Source: an uncultured Eubacteriales bacterium (lineage in GTDB: Bacteria > Bacillota > Clostridia > Christensenellales > Aristaeellaceae). From it: a DNA stretch of 41,640 nucleotides. Both the position numbers and the translations under genes were made by a program. Below are positions 6,666 through 14,246 of this stretch, one piece after another. The stretch spans positions 1 through 41,640 of the forward strand of contig CALVNG010000013.1 in assembly GCA_944349545.1 (NCBI GenBank), in the 5' to 3' direction. Below the pieces are notes generated by a model. That model searched no databases and was not told where the DNA came from. It saw only the letters and a list, made by a program, of their open reading frames with translations. How positions within the stretch are numbered: position 1 is the stretch's first letter; the number at the start of each line of letters is the position of its first letter.

Positions 6666-8807
6666 ATGAAAAAGTCATTTTGGTGTCTGCTGCTTCTTGC
6701 GGCGCTGCTGCTGGTCCCTGCCGTATGCAGCGCCGCCTCTGAGGCGCAGGACATTACCGCTGACTGCGAGATCCGGACCTCCGGCGGGAGCGACGTTGTG
6801 CGCCTGTACGACCGTCAGTACACCACCCGCTGGACCGGCCGCGAGCGCCGGGAAACCTGGATTGAATTTACCACGGCTGACGCCGTGCCTGCCGGGTTCC
6901 TCTATGTATGCTTTGCGGTCATGCCCGATGAATGGCGCGTGGAAACGCAGGTAGACGACGAATGGGTTGCGCTGGTTTCCGGCGGCACAACCTATATGCA
7001 TACCATCGTGGAGCTTGGCGGCGCCACGCATTTCAGGCTGTGGGCACGCTTTGACAAGGCTCAGCAGCTCATCATCAATGAGCTGTTCGTGCTGGGGGAG
7101 GGGGATTTGCCCTCCTGGGTGCAGGTATGGGAGCCCGCGCCGGAAAAGGCGGATCTGCTGGTGCTGGCCGCCCATCCCGATGACGAGCTGATCTACTTTG
7201 GCGGCCTGCTTCCCACCTATGCCACGGAGCAGGGCAAAAAGACTGTCGTTGTCTACATGACCGATTCCAACACCACCCGCATGAGCGAGCTGCTCAACGG
7301 TCTGTGGGAGATGGGCGTGCACAGCTACCCGGTTATCGGCCCGTTTTACGACGGCTATTCCCGCTCTCTGGAGGAAGGGTACAGAAAATGGCCCAGGAAA
7401 CAGGCGCGTTCATTTGTGATGGAGCAAATTCGCCGCTACCGTCCCGATATGGTAGTCAGCCATGATGTTGAGGGCGAATACGGCCACGGTGCGCACCGCG
7501 TATGCGCAGATGTGGCGCTGTACTGCGTGCAGAACTGCATGCGCGTGGACGCAGAAAGCGACTCTGCCGCAAAATACGGCCTGTGGACCGTACAGAAGCT
7601 CTACCTTCATCTTTACGGAGACGATCCTCTCCGGCTGGACTGGCATGTGCCGCTGTCCTCTCTGGGCGGACGGACGGGTCTGCAGGCGGCGCAGGATGCT
7701 TATGCGCTGCATGTGACGCAGCAGAATACCAATTATGTCGTGACCGATGAAGGCCCGTACAGCTGCGCGCTCTTCGGCCTGGCCTACACCACCGTGGGTG
7801 AGGATGTGGAACGCAACGATCTGTTTGAAAATGTCGTTCCCGGAGGCGTCAACCCGTCGGCTTATGCCACCCCAAGCCCCGAGCATGTGACATTCGCCAG
7901 GCCGGATGTCACATGCGAATGGCCGTCCACTCTCACCTGCGACCGCGATGCGCTGGGCTATCCCACGCAGGGAGAACACGTGCTCAAGGATGAGGAGGCG
8001 GGGCTCTGGTTCTACGCCTCGCCCTCGCTGGTGGTGCGCATCGACCGCTTTTCCAATCCGGAGGGGCCCGTCGTCTGGTATGAGGCCGAAGTCTTTGCCG
8101 ACACATCGGTCAACCGCTTCGGGTCCGTTCTCTTCGACCCCTCCGACCCCGAACGCCAGCATGTACAGCCGGCGCGCATCGCCACGGAAAACCAGGTGGT
8201 TTTCGGCATGAACACGGATTACTACACCTATCGCACCGGGAGGGGGCTTTCGGTGGGCATCATCATCCGGGGCGGAGAGGTGCTCTATGACGATGCGCCC
8301 AAGACCCAGCGGGACAAGTTTCCCAATCTTGATACCCTGGCCATGTTTTCCAACGGGGAATGGGATGTATTTGATTTCAACGCCCATCTTGCCCAGGATT
8401 ATCTGAACATGGGTGCGGTGGATGTGTTTTCCTTCGGTCCCTGGCTGTTTCGGGGCGAGGACTTCAATCCCTATGTGTTCGAATCGCCGCGCGGCGTATA
8501 CCAGGAGCCGCGCTGTGCCGTGGGCATGTTTGAAAACGGCCACTATGTCGCCATGATGGTGGAAGGCCGCATGGGTAAGGAAAGCGCGGGCGTCAGCCTG
8601 CCTGAACTCTACGAGCTGATGCGTGCCACCGGCTGCACGCTTGCCATCAATCTTGACGGCGGGCAGACGGCCGCCTTCACCTTCATGGGCGAGCGCATCA
8701 CCCGCGTAGGCACCTACAGCGGCGGCCGCACCTACCCGCGCACTACCACCGAGCTGATCGGCATCGGCCGCTCCGACCTGATCGACCCCACCGCCGAAAC
8801 CGAATGA
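6666..8807 (+). CDS. Secreted PIG-L/LmbE deacetylase fused to a phosphodiester glycosidase (NAGPA-like) domain
   Basis: A 713-residue secreted protein. Residues 1-24 are a signal peptide (VCSA-A or SAA-S cleavage). Residues about 30-155 look like a discoidin/galactose-binding-like beta domain (LYDRQYTTRWTGRERRETW). Residues about 163-385 are a PIG-L/LmbE deacetylase: AAHPDDELIYFGG carries the metal-binding His-Asp-Asp, and SHDVEGEYGHGAHRV carries the second His. This family removes N-acetyl groups from GlcNAc-containing sugars. Residues about 450-708 match NAGPA-type phosphodiester glycosidases: VRIDRFSNPEGPVVWYEAEV, NTDYYTYRTGRGLSVGIIIR, and LAINLDGGQTAAFTF with the family Asp-Gly-Gly. That family cleaves sugar-phosphodiester bonds. 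Together they could deacetylate and release phosphodiester-linked amino sugars from a wall polymer; substrate is inference. The start at 6666 has a weak GAGGTGAGG site within the end of the previous gene. Confidence 0.85.
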   Translation: MKKSFWCLLLLAALLLVPAVCSAASEAQDITADCEIRTSGGSDVVRLYDRQYTTRWTGRERRETWIEFTTADAVPAGFLYVCFAVMPDEWRVETQVDDEWVALVSGGTTYMHTIVELGGATHFRLWARFDKAQQLIINELFVLGEGDLPSWVQVWEPAPEKADLLVLAAHPDDELIYFGGLLPTYATEQGKKTVVVYMTDSNTTRMSELLNGLWEMGVHSYPVIGPFYDGYSRSLEEGYRKWPRKQARSFVMEQIRRYRPDMVVSHDVEGEYGHGAHRVCADVALYCVQNCMRVDAESDSAAKYGLWTVQKLYLHLYGDDPLRLDWHVPLSSLGGRTGLQAAQDAYALHVTQQNTNYVVTDEGPYSCALFGLAYTTVGEDVERNDLFENVVPGGVNPSAYATPSPEHVTFARPDVTCEWPSTLTCDRDALGYPTQGEHVLKDEEAGLWFYASPSLVVRIDRFSNPEGPVVWYEAEVFADTSVNRFGSVLFDPSDPERQHVQPARIATENQVVFGMNTDYYTYRTGRGLSVGIIIRGGEVLYDDAPKTQRDKFPNLDTLAMFSNGEWDVFDFNAHLAQDYLNMGAVDVFSFGPWLFRGEDFNPYVFESPRGVYQEPRCAVGMFENGHYVAMMVEGRMGKESAGVSLPELYELMRATGCTLAINLDGGQTAAFTFMGERITRVGTYSGGRTYPRTTTELIGIGRSDLIDPTAETE

Positions 8808-8816
8808 TCGCCTCAT

Positions 8817-8856
8817 AAAACCGGGCCGCGCAAGAAGGCTTGCGCGGCCCGGTTTT
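8817..8856. terminator. Bidirectional terminator between convergent units
   Basis: AAAACCGGGCCGCGCAAG and its reverse complement CTTGCGCGGCCCGGTTTT enclose a 4-base loop: an 18-bp perfect stem that ends in T on either strand. It serves both the plus-strand deacetylase gene and the minus-strand importer operon. Confidence 0.92.
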
Positions 8857-8863
8857 CCCTTGT

Positions 8864-9769
8864 CTACGCTGCATGGCGGCGCTTTCTGCGCTCCATCAGC
8901 ACCACGGCCACCATCATCACCACCGTCACCACATAGGGCGCCATGGCGGTCAGGTCGCTGGGCATGTACTTCTGCATGCGCAGGCCCAGCGCCTCGATGA
9001 AGCCGAACAGCAGCGCCGCCAGAAACACCTTCGGCGGATTGCCGCGTCCGAAGATGACGCAGGCGAACGCCACATATCCGCGCGAAGCGCTCATGTTCTC
9101 CGAGAACATCGTCAGGTAGCCCAGCGACAGGTGCGCGCCCGCCAAAGCGCTGAGCAGCCCGCACAGCACGCTGGCCAGGCATTTCATGCGTTCGGGGCTC
9201 CGGCCCGCGGCGGTCAGCGCGTCAGGGTATTCGCCCGACGCCCGCAGGTGGAAGCCCATGGGCGTCTTGTAGATAAACGCCCAGCATACGGGCACCAGCA
9301 GCCAGCTGACATAGACCAGCAGCGTGTTGCCGCTGAGCAGGGGACCGATCACGGGGATATCTTTGATCAGCGGAATCTCAACCGTAGGCAGCGGCACGAT
9401 GGCGGGGTCGGAAAACGAGCCCTTCACGTCAAAGATGTTGCGCAGAAGGAACACCGTCAGTCCGCCCGCAAAGATGTTCAGCGCCACGCCGATAATAAAT
9501 TCGTCGCTTTTGAACTTGATGACGAACACGTAGTAAAACAGACCCAGCAACAGCCCCACCAGCAGCGCGCACGCGATGCCCGCGACCCAGCTGCCTGCGA
9601 AGTAGCTGCCCAGCACCGCGAAGAACGCGCCAGTCAGCATCATGCCCTCAATACCGATGTTGGTGATGTTCACATGCTGGGTCATCAGGCAGCCCAGTGC
9701 CGCCAGCACCACGGGCGTGGCGGTGCGCAGCGTGTTTTGAAGCAGCAGTATGTTGAGCACGTCACCCAT
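8864..9769 (-). CDS. BMP-type ABC importer, permease 2
   Basis: A 301-residue, multi-spanning membrane protein of the BPD_transp_2 (LivH/RbsC-like) class. It matches the second permease of nucleoside importers such as NupC/YufQ-type systems, with NITNIGIEGMMLTGAFFAVLGS near the N-terminus and a conserved ALTAAGRSPERMKCLASVLCG cytoplasmic loop. The ATG at 9769 overlaps the TGA of the upstream permease by one base (TGATG), indicating translational coupling. A longer reading of the frame upstream is only an overlap with the neighbouring permease gene. The gene ends at a TAG just before the shared terminator at 8817 and is the last of the operon. Confidence 0.9.
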   Translation of the reverse strand: MGDVLNILLLQNTLRTATPVVLAALGCLMTQHVNITNIGIEGMMLTGAFFAVLGSYFAGSWVAGIACALLVGLLLGLFYYVFVIKFKSDEFIIGVALNIFAGGLTVFLLRNIFDVKGSFSDPAIVPLPTVEIPLIKDIPVIGPLLSGNTLLVYVSWLLVPVCWAFIYKTPMGFHLRASGEYPDALTAAGRSPERMKCLASVLCGLLSALAGAHLSLGYLTMFSENMSASRGYVAFACVIFGRGNPPKVFLAALLFGFIEALGLRMQKYMPSDLTAMAPYVVTVVMMVAVVLMERRKRRHAA

Positions 9770-10890
9770 CAGCCGCGCCCCCTTTCCCCGGCCGCGGCCC
9801 GCGCGCGCCTGAGCGCCGCCCTTTCGCCCAGCGCCTTGCGGATGCCGCCCTCCGCCGCCATGAAGAAGATGATGATGGACTGCACGATCAGAATCAGCTC
9901 GCTGGACACCCCGGCGCTCAGCTCCATGGACTTGCTGCCGATGCTGAGCACCGCGAAAAAGAAGCTCATCACGATCACGCCAAAGGGACTGTAGCGCATG
10001 ATCATGGCCACCAGCATGCCGTCGAAGTAGAACTCGTTGCTCACGGTGGTCAAAAAGCGCTTGTGCAGGCCGAATACCTCCAGCATGCCCACCAGCCCGC
10101 AGATGGCGCCGCTGAAGACCATGGCCCACAGCATGAGGCTTCCGGTGCGGATGCCGCCGTAGCGCGCGAAGCGGTCGTTTTCGCCGGTCAGCTTCATTTC
10201 AAAGCCCACGGACGACCGGCTCATCACATACCACACGATCAGCGCGACCGCCGCGGCGTAGAATACGCCCGTGGTCAGGTTGCTCAGCTTGATGAGCGGC
10301 GTGAAGGCCGCCTCCGCCATGATGCTGTCCGTGCCTGTGGCGATGCCGCGCTCGGCGGTCTTGAGCGGACCGTTGGCAAGGTAGCTGCAAAAATAGATGG
10401 CCACGGAATTGAGCATGATGGTGGTGATGACCTCGTCCACCTTCCACTTGACCTTCAGCGCGCCGGGCAGCAGGGCGTACAGTCCGCCCGCCGCCATGGC
10501 CGCCAGCAGCGCCAGCAGCGTGACCAGCCATGCGGGCGCGTCCACCTGGGCGCCCACCACGGCCGCCGCCATGGCGCCAAGGTAGAGCTGTCCCTCGCCG
10601 CCGACATTGAACACGCCCGCCTTGGCCGCCAGGCTCATGGCCAGGCCGGTCAGGCACAGGGTCACGGTCTTGGCCAGGGTGTTTCCGATGGCGCGGGGCT
10701 TGCCCAGCGCGCCCTCAATCAGCGCGCCATAGCCCTCGATGGGGTTGTGCCCGCACACCAGCATGATGCCCGCGCCCACCGCCAGCGCCAGCAGCACCGC
10801 GGTGAGCAGCGAAACCAGATAGTCCCGCGTCAGTTTCTGCGCGGGCTTGAGGCGCGCCAGCGCCCGCAGGGACTGCATCAACCCGCTCAC
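9769..10890 (-). CDS. BMP-type ABC importer, permease 1
   Basis: A 373-residue permease of the BPD_transp_2 class, matching the first permease of nucleoside/BMP-type importers (NupB/YufP-like). Recognisable blocks are NPIEGYGALIEGALG, the conserved AAKAGVFNVGGEGQLYLGAM and KVDEVITTIMLNSVAIYF. About ten hydrophobic segments follow the positively charged N-terminus. It overlaps the ATPase gene by 4 bases (ATGA) and the next permease by one base, so the three are translationally coupled. With the other permease it forms the membrane channel. Confidence 0.92.
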   Translation of the reverse strand: MSGLMQSLRALARLKPAQKLTRDYLVSLLTAVLLALAVGAGIMLVCGHNPIEGYGALIEGALGKPRAIGNTLAKTVTLCLTGLAMSLAAKAGVFNVGGEGQLYLGAMAAAVVGAQVDAPAWLVTLLALLAAMAAGGLYALLPGALKVKWKVDEVITTIMLNSVAIYFCSYLANGPLKTAERGIATGTDSIMAEAAFTPLIKLSNLTTGVFYAAAVALIVWYVMSRSSVGFEMKLTGENDRFARYGGIRTGSLMLWAMVFSGAICGLVGMLEVFGLHKRFLTTVSNEFYFDGMLVAMIMRYSPFGVIVMSFFFAVLSIGSKSMELSAGVSSELILIVQSIIIFFMAAEGGIRKALGERAALRRARAAAGERGRG

Positions 10891-12446
10891 TGCGCCTCCG
10901 CCTCCTTCGTATCCTGATGGCCGCCCGTCATGTAGTACCCGATTTCTTCCCTCGTCACCTCCGCCGTGCGGAAGCGGCCCGTCACCCTGCCCTCAAACAC
11001 CGTGACCAGCCGGTCGCTCAGGCGCATCAACTCGTCCAGGTCCGCGCTGATGAGCAGCACGGCGCAGCCCTGGTCTCGCTTTTCCACGATGCGCTCGTGA
11101 ATGAACTCCGTCGCGCCGATGTCCACGCCGCGCGTGGGCTGGCACACCAGCAGCGCGGGCGACCCGAAGGAAAACTCCCGCGCGAGCACGACCTTCTGCA
11201 TGTTGCCGCCGCTGAGGGAGCCGGCGGGCTCGTCCACGCCGGAGGTGCGGATATCAAATGCCTGCGACAGCTCCTGCGCGTATTTCTTCACCTGCCCGCG
11301 CCTGAGGTGAACGCCCAGGCGGCTGAACGCCGGCGTGCGCTGCTTGCCCACGATCAGGTTTTCGGCAACGCTGGCTTTCACGTCCACGCCGGTGGAAATG
11401 CGGTCCTCCGGAATGTAGCTCAGGCCCGCCTCGCGGATACGTCCGGGGGCCTGGCCGGTCACGTCGCGCCCGCACAGGACGACGCTGCCGCCCGTAACGG
11501 GCCGCATGCCCGCCACGCATTCGGCCAGCTCGGTCTGTCCGTTGCCCTCCACGCCGCACACGCCGACCACCTCGCCCGCATGTACGGTCAGGTCCATGCC
11601 GCGAAGCGCCGGAAGGCCCCGGTCGCTCAGGGCGCACAGGCCGCGGATGACCAGCCGTTCCTCCCCCGCCGCCTGTCCGCCGGGCAGGTCGCTGAAAAGC
11701 ACGTCCCGCCCCACCATCAGGGAGGCGATTTCCCGCTCGCTGGTTTCGCGCGTCTCCATGACCTTTTCCAGCCTGCCGCGCCGCATCACGCCCACCCGGT
11801 CGCTCACGCGCATCACTTCGGGCAGGCGGTGCGTGATGAGGATCACGGTCATGTTTTTTTCCTGCACCACCCGGCGGATGACCTCGAACAACTCCTCGGC
11901 CTCCTGCGGGGTGAGGACGGCGGTGGGTTCATCCAAAATCAGCACGTCCGCGCCCGTTCGCAGCGCCTTGAGAATCTCCACGCGCTGCTGGATGCCCACG
12001 CTCAGGTCGCGCACCACGTCGCCCGGCTCCACCTTGAGGCCGTATTCGGCCGAGAGCCTGCGCACCGTTTCCTCCGCCTCGCGCCCGTCGTAAAACAGGC
12101 CGCGCCGGGGCTCGTGACCCAGCATCACGTTCTGGGCCACGGTAAAGCTGGGCACCAGCTTGAAATGCTGGTGCACCATGCTCACGCCCATGCGCATGGC
12201 GCTTTCCGGCCCGTGCTGGGGACCGGTCTTTTCTCCCTTGATGTAGATATCGCCCAGCGTGGGCGCCTGCAGGCCGTAGAGCAGGTTCATCAGCGTGGAT
12301 TTGCCCGCGCCGTTTTCGCCCACCAGCGCGAACACCTCGCCCCGGCGGATGGACAGGCTCACATCGTCGTTGGCCAGCGTGCCGGGGTACTGCTTGCTCA
12401 CATGGGAAAAGCGGACAATCTCCGCGCCCGTTGCAGCGTCGTTCAT
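10887..12446 (-). CDS. BMP-type ABC importer, double-domain ATPase
   Basis: A 519-residue ATPase with two tandem ABC domains, as in ribose and nucleoside importers (RbsA, NupA/YufO). Domain 1: Walker A GENGAGKST, signature LSVGIQQRVE, Walker B LILDEPTAVL. Domain 2 has a degenerate Walker A (GVEGNGQTE), as is usual in this family, with signature LSGGNMQKVVLAREF and Walker-B-like LLVCQPTRGVDIG. It powers the two permeases downstream, with which it overlaps by 4 bases. Its ribosome binding site GGAGG lies inside the end of the preceding lipoprotein gene, only 3 bases separating the two frames. Pairing with a BMP binding protein and two permeases suggests a purine nucleoside substrate; sugars cannot be excluded. 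Confidence 0.93.
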   Translation of the reverse strand: MNDAATGAEIVRFSHVSKQYPGTLANDDVSLSIRRGEVFALVGENGAGKSTLMNLLYGLQAPTLGDIYIKGEKTGPQHGPESAMRMGVSMVHQHFKLVPSFTVAQNVMLGHEPRRGLFYDGREAEETVRRLSAEYGLKVEPGDVVRDLSVGIQQRVEILKALRTGADVLILDEPTAVLTPQEAEELFEVIRRVVQEKNMTVILITHRLPEVMRVSDRVGVMRRGRLEKVMETRETSEREIASLMVGRDVLFSDLPGGQAAGEERLVIRGLCALSDRGLPALRGMDLTVHAGEVVGVCGVEGNGQTELAECVAGMRPVTGGSVVLCGRDVTGQAPGRIREAGLSYIPEDRISTGVDVKASVAENLIVGKQRTPAFSRLGVHLRRGQVKKYAQELSQAFDIRTSGVDEPAGSLSGGNMQKVVLAREFSFGSPALLVCQPTRGVDIGATEFIHERIVEKRDQGCAVLLISADLDELMRLSDRLVTVFEGRVTGRFRTAEVTREEIGYYMTGGHQDTKEAEAQ

Positions 12447-12449
12447 CGG

Positions 12450-13061
12450 TTATTCCTCCGGCTCATCTTCCGTATACAGAAGCAGCACCGCTTCCATCCC
12501 CGCGTCCACCACGGCGGCGCTGACAAAGGCGGCCTGCGCGGTGACGGTCTCCTCGCCCGTCCGGGTAAAGACCACCATCACGTCCGCATCCGTGCCAAAG
12601 TCCATCAGCACGATGCAGGGCACGAAATCTTCGGGCATCAGGTACGTCTCGCTCACGGTGAGCAGGCTGGCCGCCGCCAACCAGTCCGCGCCCGCCTGCC
12701 CGTTGAGCAGGCTGGGCGGCATCGCGGCCAGCCGCCGCTCAAGCTCCTCGCCCGCCACCGCGCTCAGCGCCGGCAGCTCCAGCCCTTCCCACTCCGCATA
12801 ATCCGCGTAGCTGGATTCGCTGCGCAGCGTAAAGCGCCGGACCTGTCCGGCTTCCAGACCCTCGTTGGCCGCCATGCGCTCCACCTGCGCGAGCACCTCC
12901 TCGCTGCCGGTGAACAGGCTCACATACGCCTCGTCCACCGCCAGCGCCGTCATGCGCGCGCTCAGCGCCTCCGCCGTATCGCCGGCCCAGTCCGCCCGCG
13001 CGCAGCCGCACAAAAGCGTCAGGCACAGCAGCAGAGCGGCGGCGGTTCGTCCTCGATTCAT
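12450..13061 (-). CDS. Lipoprotein of unknown family within the BMP importer operon
   Basis: A 203-residue protein that I do not recognise. It opens with a lipoprotein signal (MNRGRTAAALLLCLTLLCGC) with Cys20 as the likely lipidated residue. The mature part has no membrane segment, is acidic, and mixes helical stretches (SARMTALAVDEAYVSLF) with short beta-like stretches (VPCIVLMDFG, DVMVVFTRTG). The pattern resembles DUF4358-like small lipoproteins of Clostridia, but I cannot confirm this. The start at 13061 is preferred over 13067 because the CGGAGGG site is then 6 bases away rather than touching the codon. It stands between the binding-protein and ATPase genes and is tightly linked to the ATPase, so an accessory surface role in this importer is plausible. 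Confidence 0.75.
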   Translation of the reverse strand: MNRGRTAAALLLCLTLLCGCARADWAGDTAEALSARMTALAVDEAYVSLFTGSEEVLAQVERMAANEGLEAGQVRRFTLRSESSYADYAEWEGLELPALSAVAGEELERRLAAMPPSLLNGQAGADWLAAASLLTVSETYLMPEDFVPCIVLMDFGTDADVMVVFTRTGEETVTAQAAFVSAAVVDAGMEAVLLLYTEDEPEE

Positions 13062-13083
13062 GCGCATCCCTCCGTTTTGCAAA

Positions 13084-13116
13084 GGCCCCTTGCGCGGCAA
13101 ACGCCTGCAAGGGGCC
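13084..13116 (-). terminator. Stem-loop between binding-protein gene and rest of importer operon
   Basis: GGCCCCTTGC pairs perfectly with GCAAGGGGCC, with a further small GCG/CGC stem in the loop. On the minus strand the tail holds only three T residues, so it is more likely an attenuator or RNA-stabilising hairpin than a full terminator. Such a hairpin would keep binding-protein mRNA above permease mRNA. Confidence 0.6.
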
Positions 13117-13137
13117 CCTCGGTTTTCCCGGAACGGT

Positions 13138-14136
13138 TCAGCGGGTGCTCTCGACCACGATCTCGCCCGCGATAATCTTTTCAGCCAGCGCGTCCACCTC
13201 GGCCTTCAGCTCGTCGGACACCTGCTGGGTCATGGTGTCGTCGCCATATCCCAGGCCGACCAGGCCGCTGGACATATCGGCGTTCCAGATGGTGCCGCCC
13301 TCAAACACGCTGTCCTCCAGGTAGTTGCTGATCACGTCGTATACGCTGTCGCCCACGCGCTTGAGCATGGAGCAGATGATGACGTCGGGGTTGATATACT
13401 TCTGGTCGCTGTCCACGCCCACGGCGTACTTACCCTGCTCCTGTGCCGCCTCAAACACGCCCAGGCCGGTCTTGCCCGCCACGGCGTACACCACGTCCGC
13501 GCCCTGGCTGTAGAGCGACAGCGCGGCTTCCTTGCCCTTGTCGGGCGCCTCATAGTCGTCGGTATAGACGGGATCGAGCACGGTTCCCTCGGGATTGGCG
13601 TAGAGCGCGCCCTGCTTGTAGCCCACGACGAAATTGTTGATGGTATCGCTGTTCTCGCCGCCAATGACGCCCACCACGCCGCTCTGCGCCAGCTTCATGG
13701 CCACATAGCCCGCCAGGAAGCTGCCCTCGTTTTCGGCATAGGTAATGGACATCAGGTTGTCGCCCACGCCGTCCAGGCCGTTATCCACGAAGATGAACTT
13801 GGTGTCGGGCATCTCAGGCACGACCGCGGTCAGGCCGTCCCAGAACTGCCAGCCCACGGCCACCACTACATCGCTCTGCTCGGCGGCCTCCACCAGCGCC
13901 ACCTGATACATGCTGGCGTCGCTCTTGCACTCCACGACGCTGCCGATCACGCCGTAGTCGGCCTCCAGACGCTTGAGGCCCTCGTTGGCGCTGTCATAAA
14001 AGCCAAGGTCGCCCAGCGTTTCGGCGATGCACAGGGACACCCGCAGCTCGCCGCCATCCTCGGCCTGTCCCATGGCGGTCAGTCCCAACGTCAGAAGCAT
14101 CGCCAGGCACAGAAGCAAAGAGAGGATTTTTTTCAT
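13138..14136 (-). CDS. BMP-family substrate-binding protein of an ABC importer
   Basis: A 332-residue exported binding protein of the BMP/PnrA family. The signal peptide is MKKILSLLLCLAMLLTLGLT, with a signal peptidase I-like site near AMGQA. Conserved PnrA-type blocks follow: GDLGFYDSANEGLKRLEADYG (nucleoside-binding N-terminal segment), the DTKFIFVDNGLDG and ENEGSFLAGYVAMKLAQSG region, GVDSDQKYINPDVIICSMLKRVG, and a C-terminal helix. Relatives bind purine nucleosides. No lipobox Cys is present, unlike most Gram-positive members; the only Cys, at position 10, is too early and in the wrong context. It is the first gene of the operon with its own promoter at 14186 and ribosome binding site GGAAAGGATGG. 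Confidence 0.92.
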   Translation of the reverse strand: MKKILSLLLCLAMLLTLGLTAMGQAEDGGELRVSLCIAETLGDLGFYDSANEGLKRLEADYGVIGSVVECKSDASMYQVALVEAAEQSDVVVAVGWQFWDGLTAVVPEMPDTKFIFVDNGLDGVGDNLMSITYAENEGSFLAGYVAMKLAQSGVVGVIGGENSDTINNFVVGYKQGALYANPEGTVLDPVYTDDYEAPDKGKEAALSLYSQGADVVYAVAGKTGLGVFEAAQEQGKYAVGVDSDQKYINPDVIICSMLKRVGDSVYDVISNYLEDSVFEGGTIWNADMSSGLVGLGYGDDTMTQQVSDELKAEVDALAEKIIAGEIVVESTR

Positions 14137-14185
14137 GATATTCGTCCATCCTTTCCGTCTGATAGGGTCGCTCGTCCATGGGATC

Positions 14186-14214
14186 ATTATACTATGGCAG
14201 CTGTGCTTTCGCAA
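14186..14214 (-). promoter_or_regulatory. Promoter of the BMP importer operon
   Basis: Minus strand: TTGCGA (14209-14214), 17-base spacer, perfect TATAAT (14186-14191), about 50 bases before the start at 14136. Confidence 0.72.
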
Positions 14215-14246
14215 GGCTTTTCGGCGCCGGCTGCCGGGCGGCGCAC

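Noticed and set aside
14215-14246. Terminator after the GtrII cluster
   Set aside because: GCGCCG/CGGCGC can pair but is followed by A, not T, on the minus strand; not convincing.
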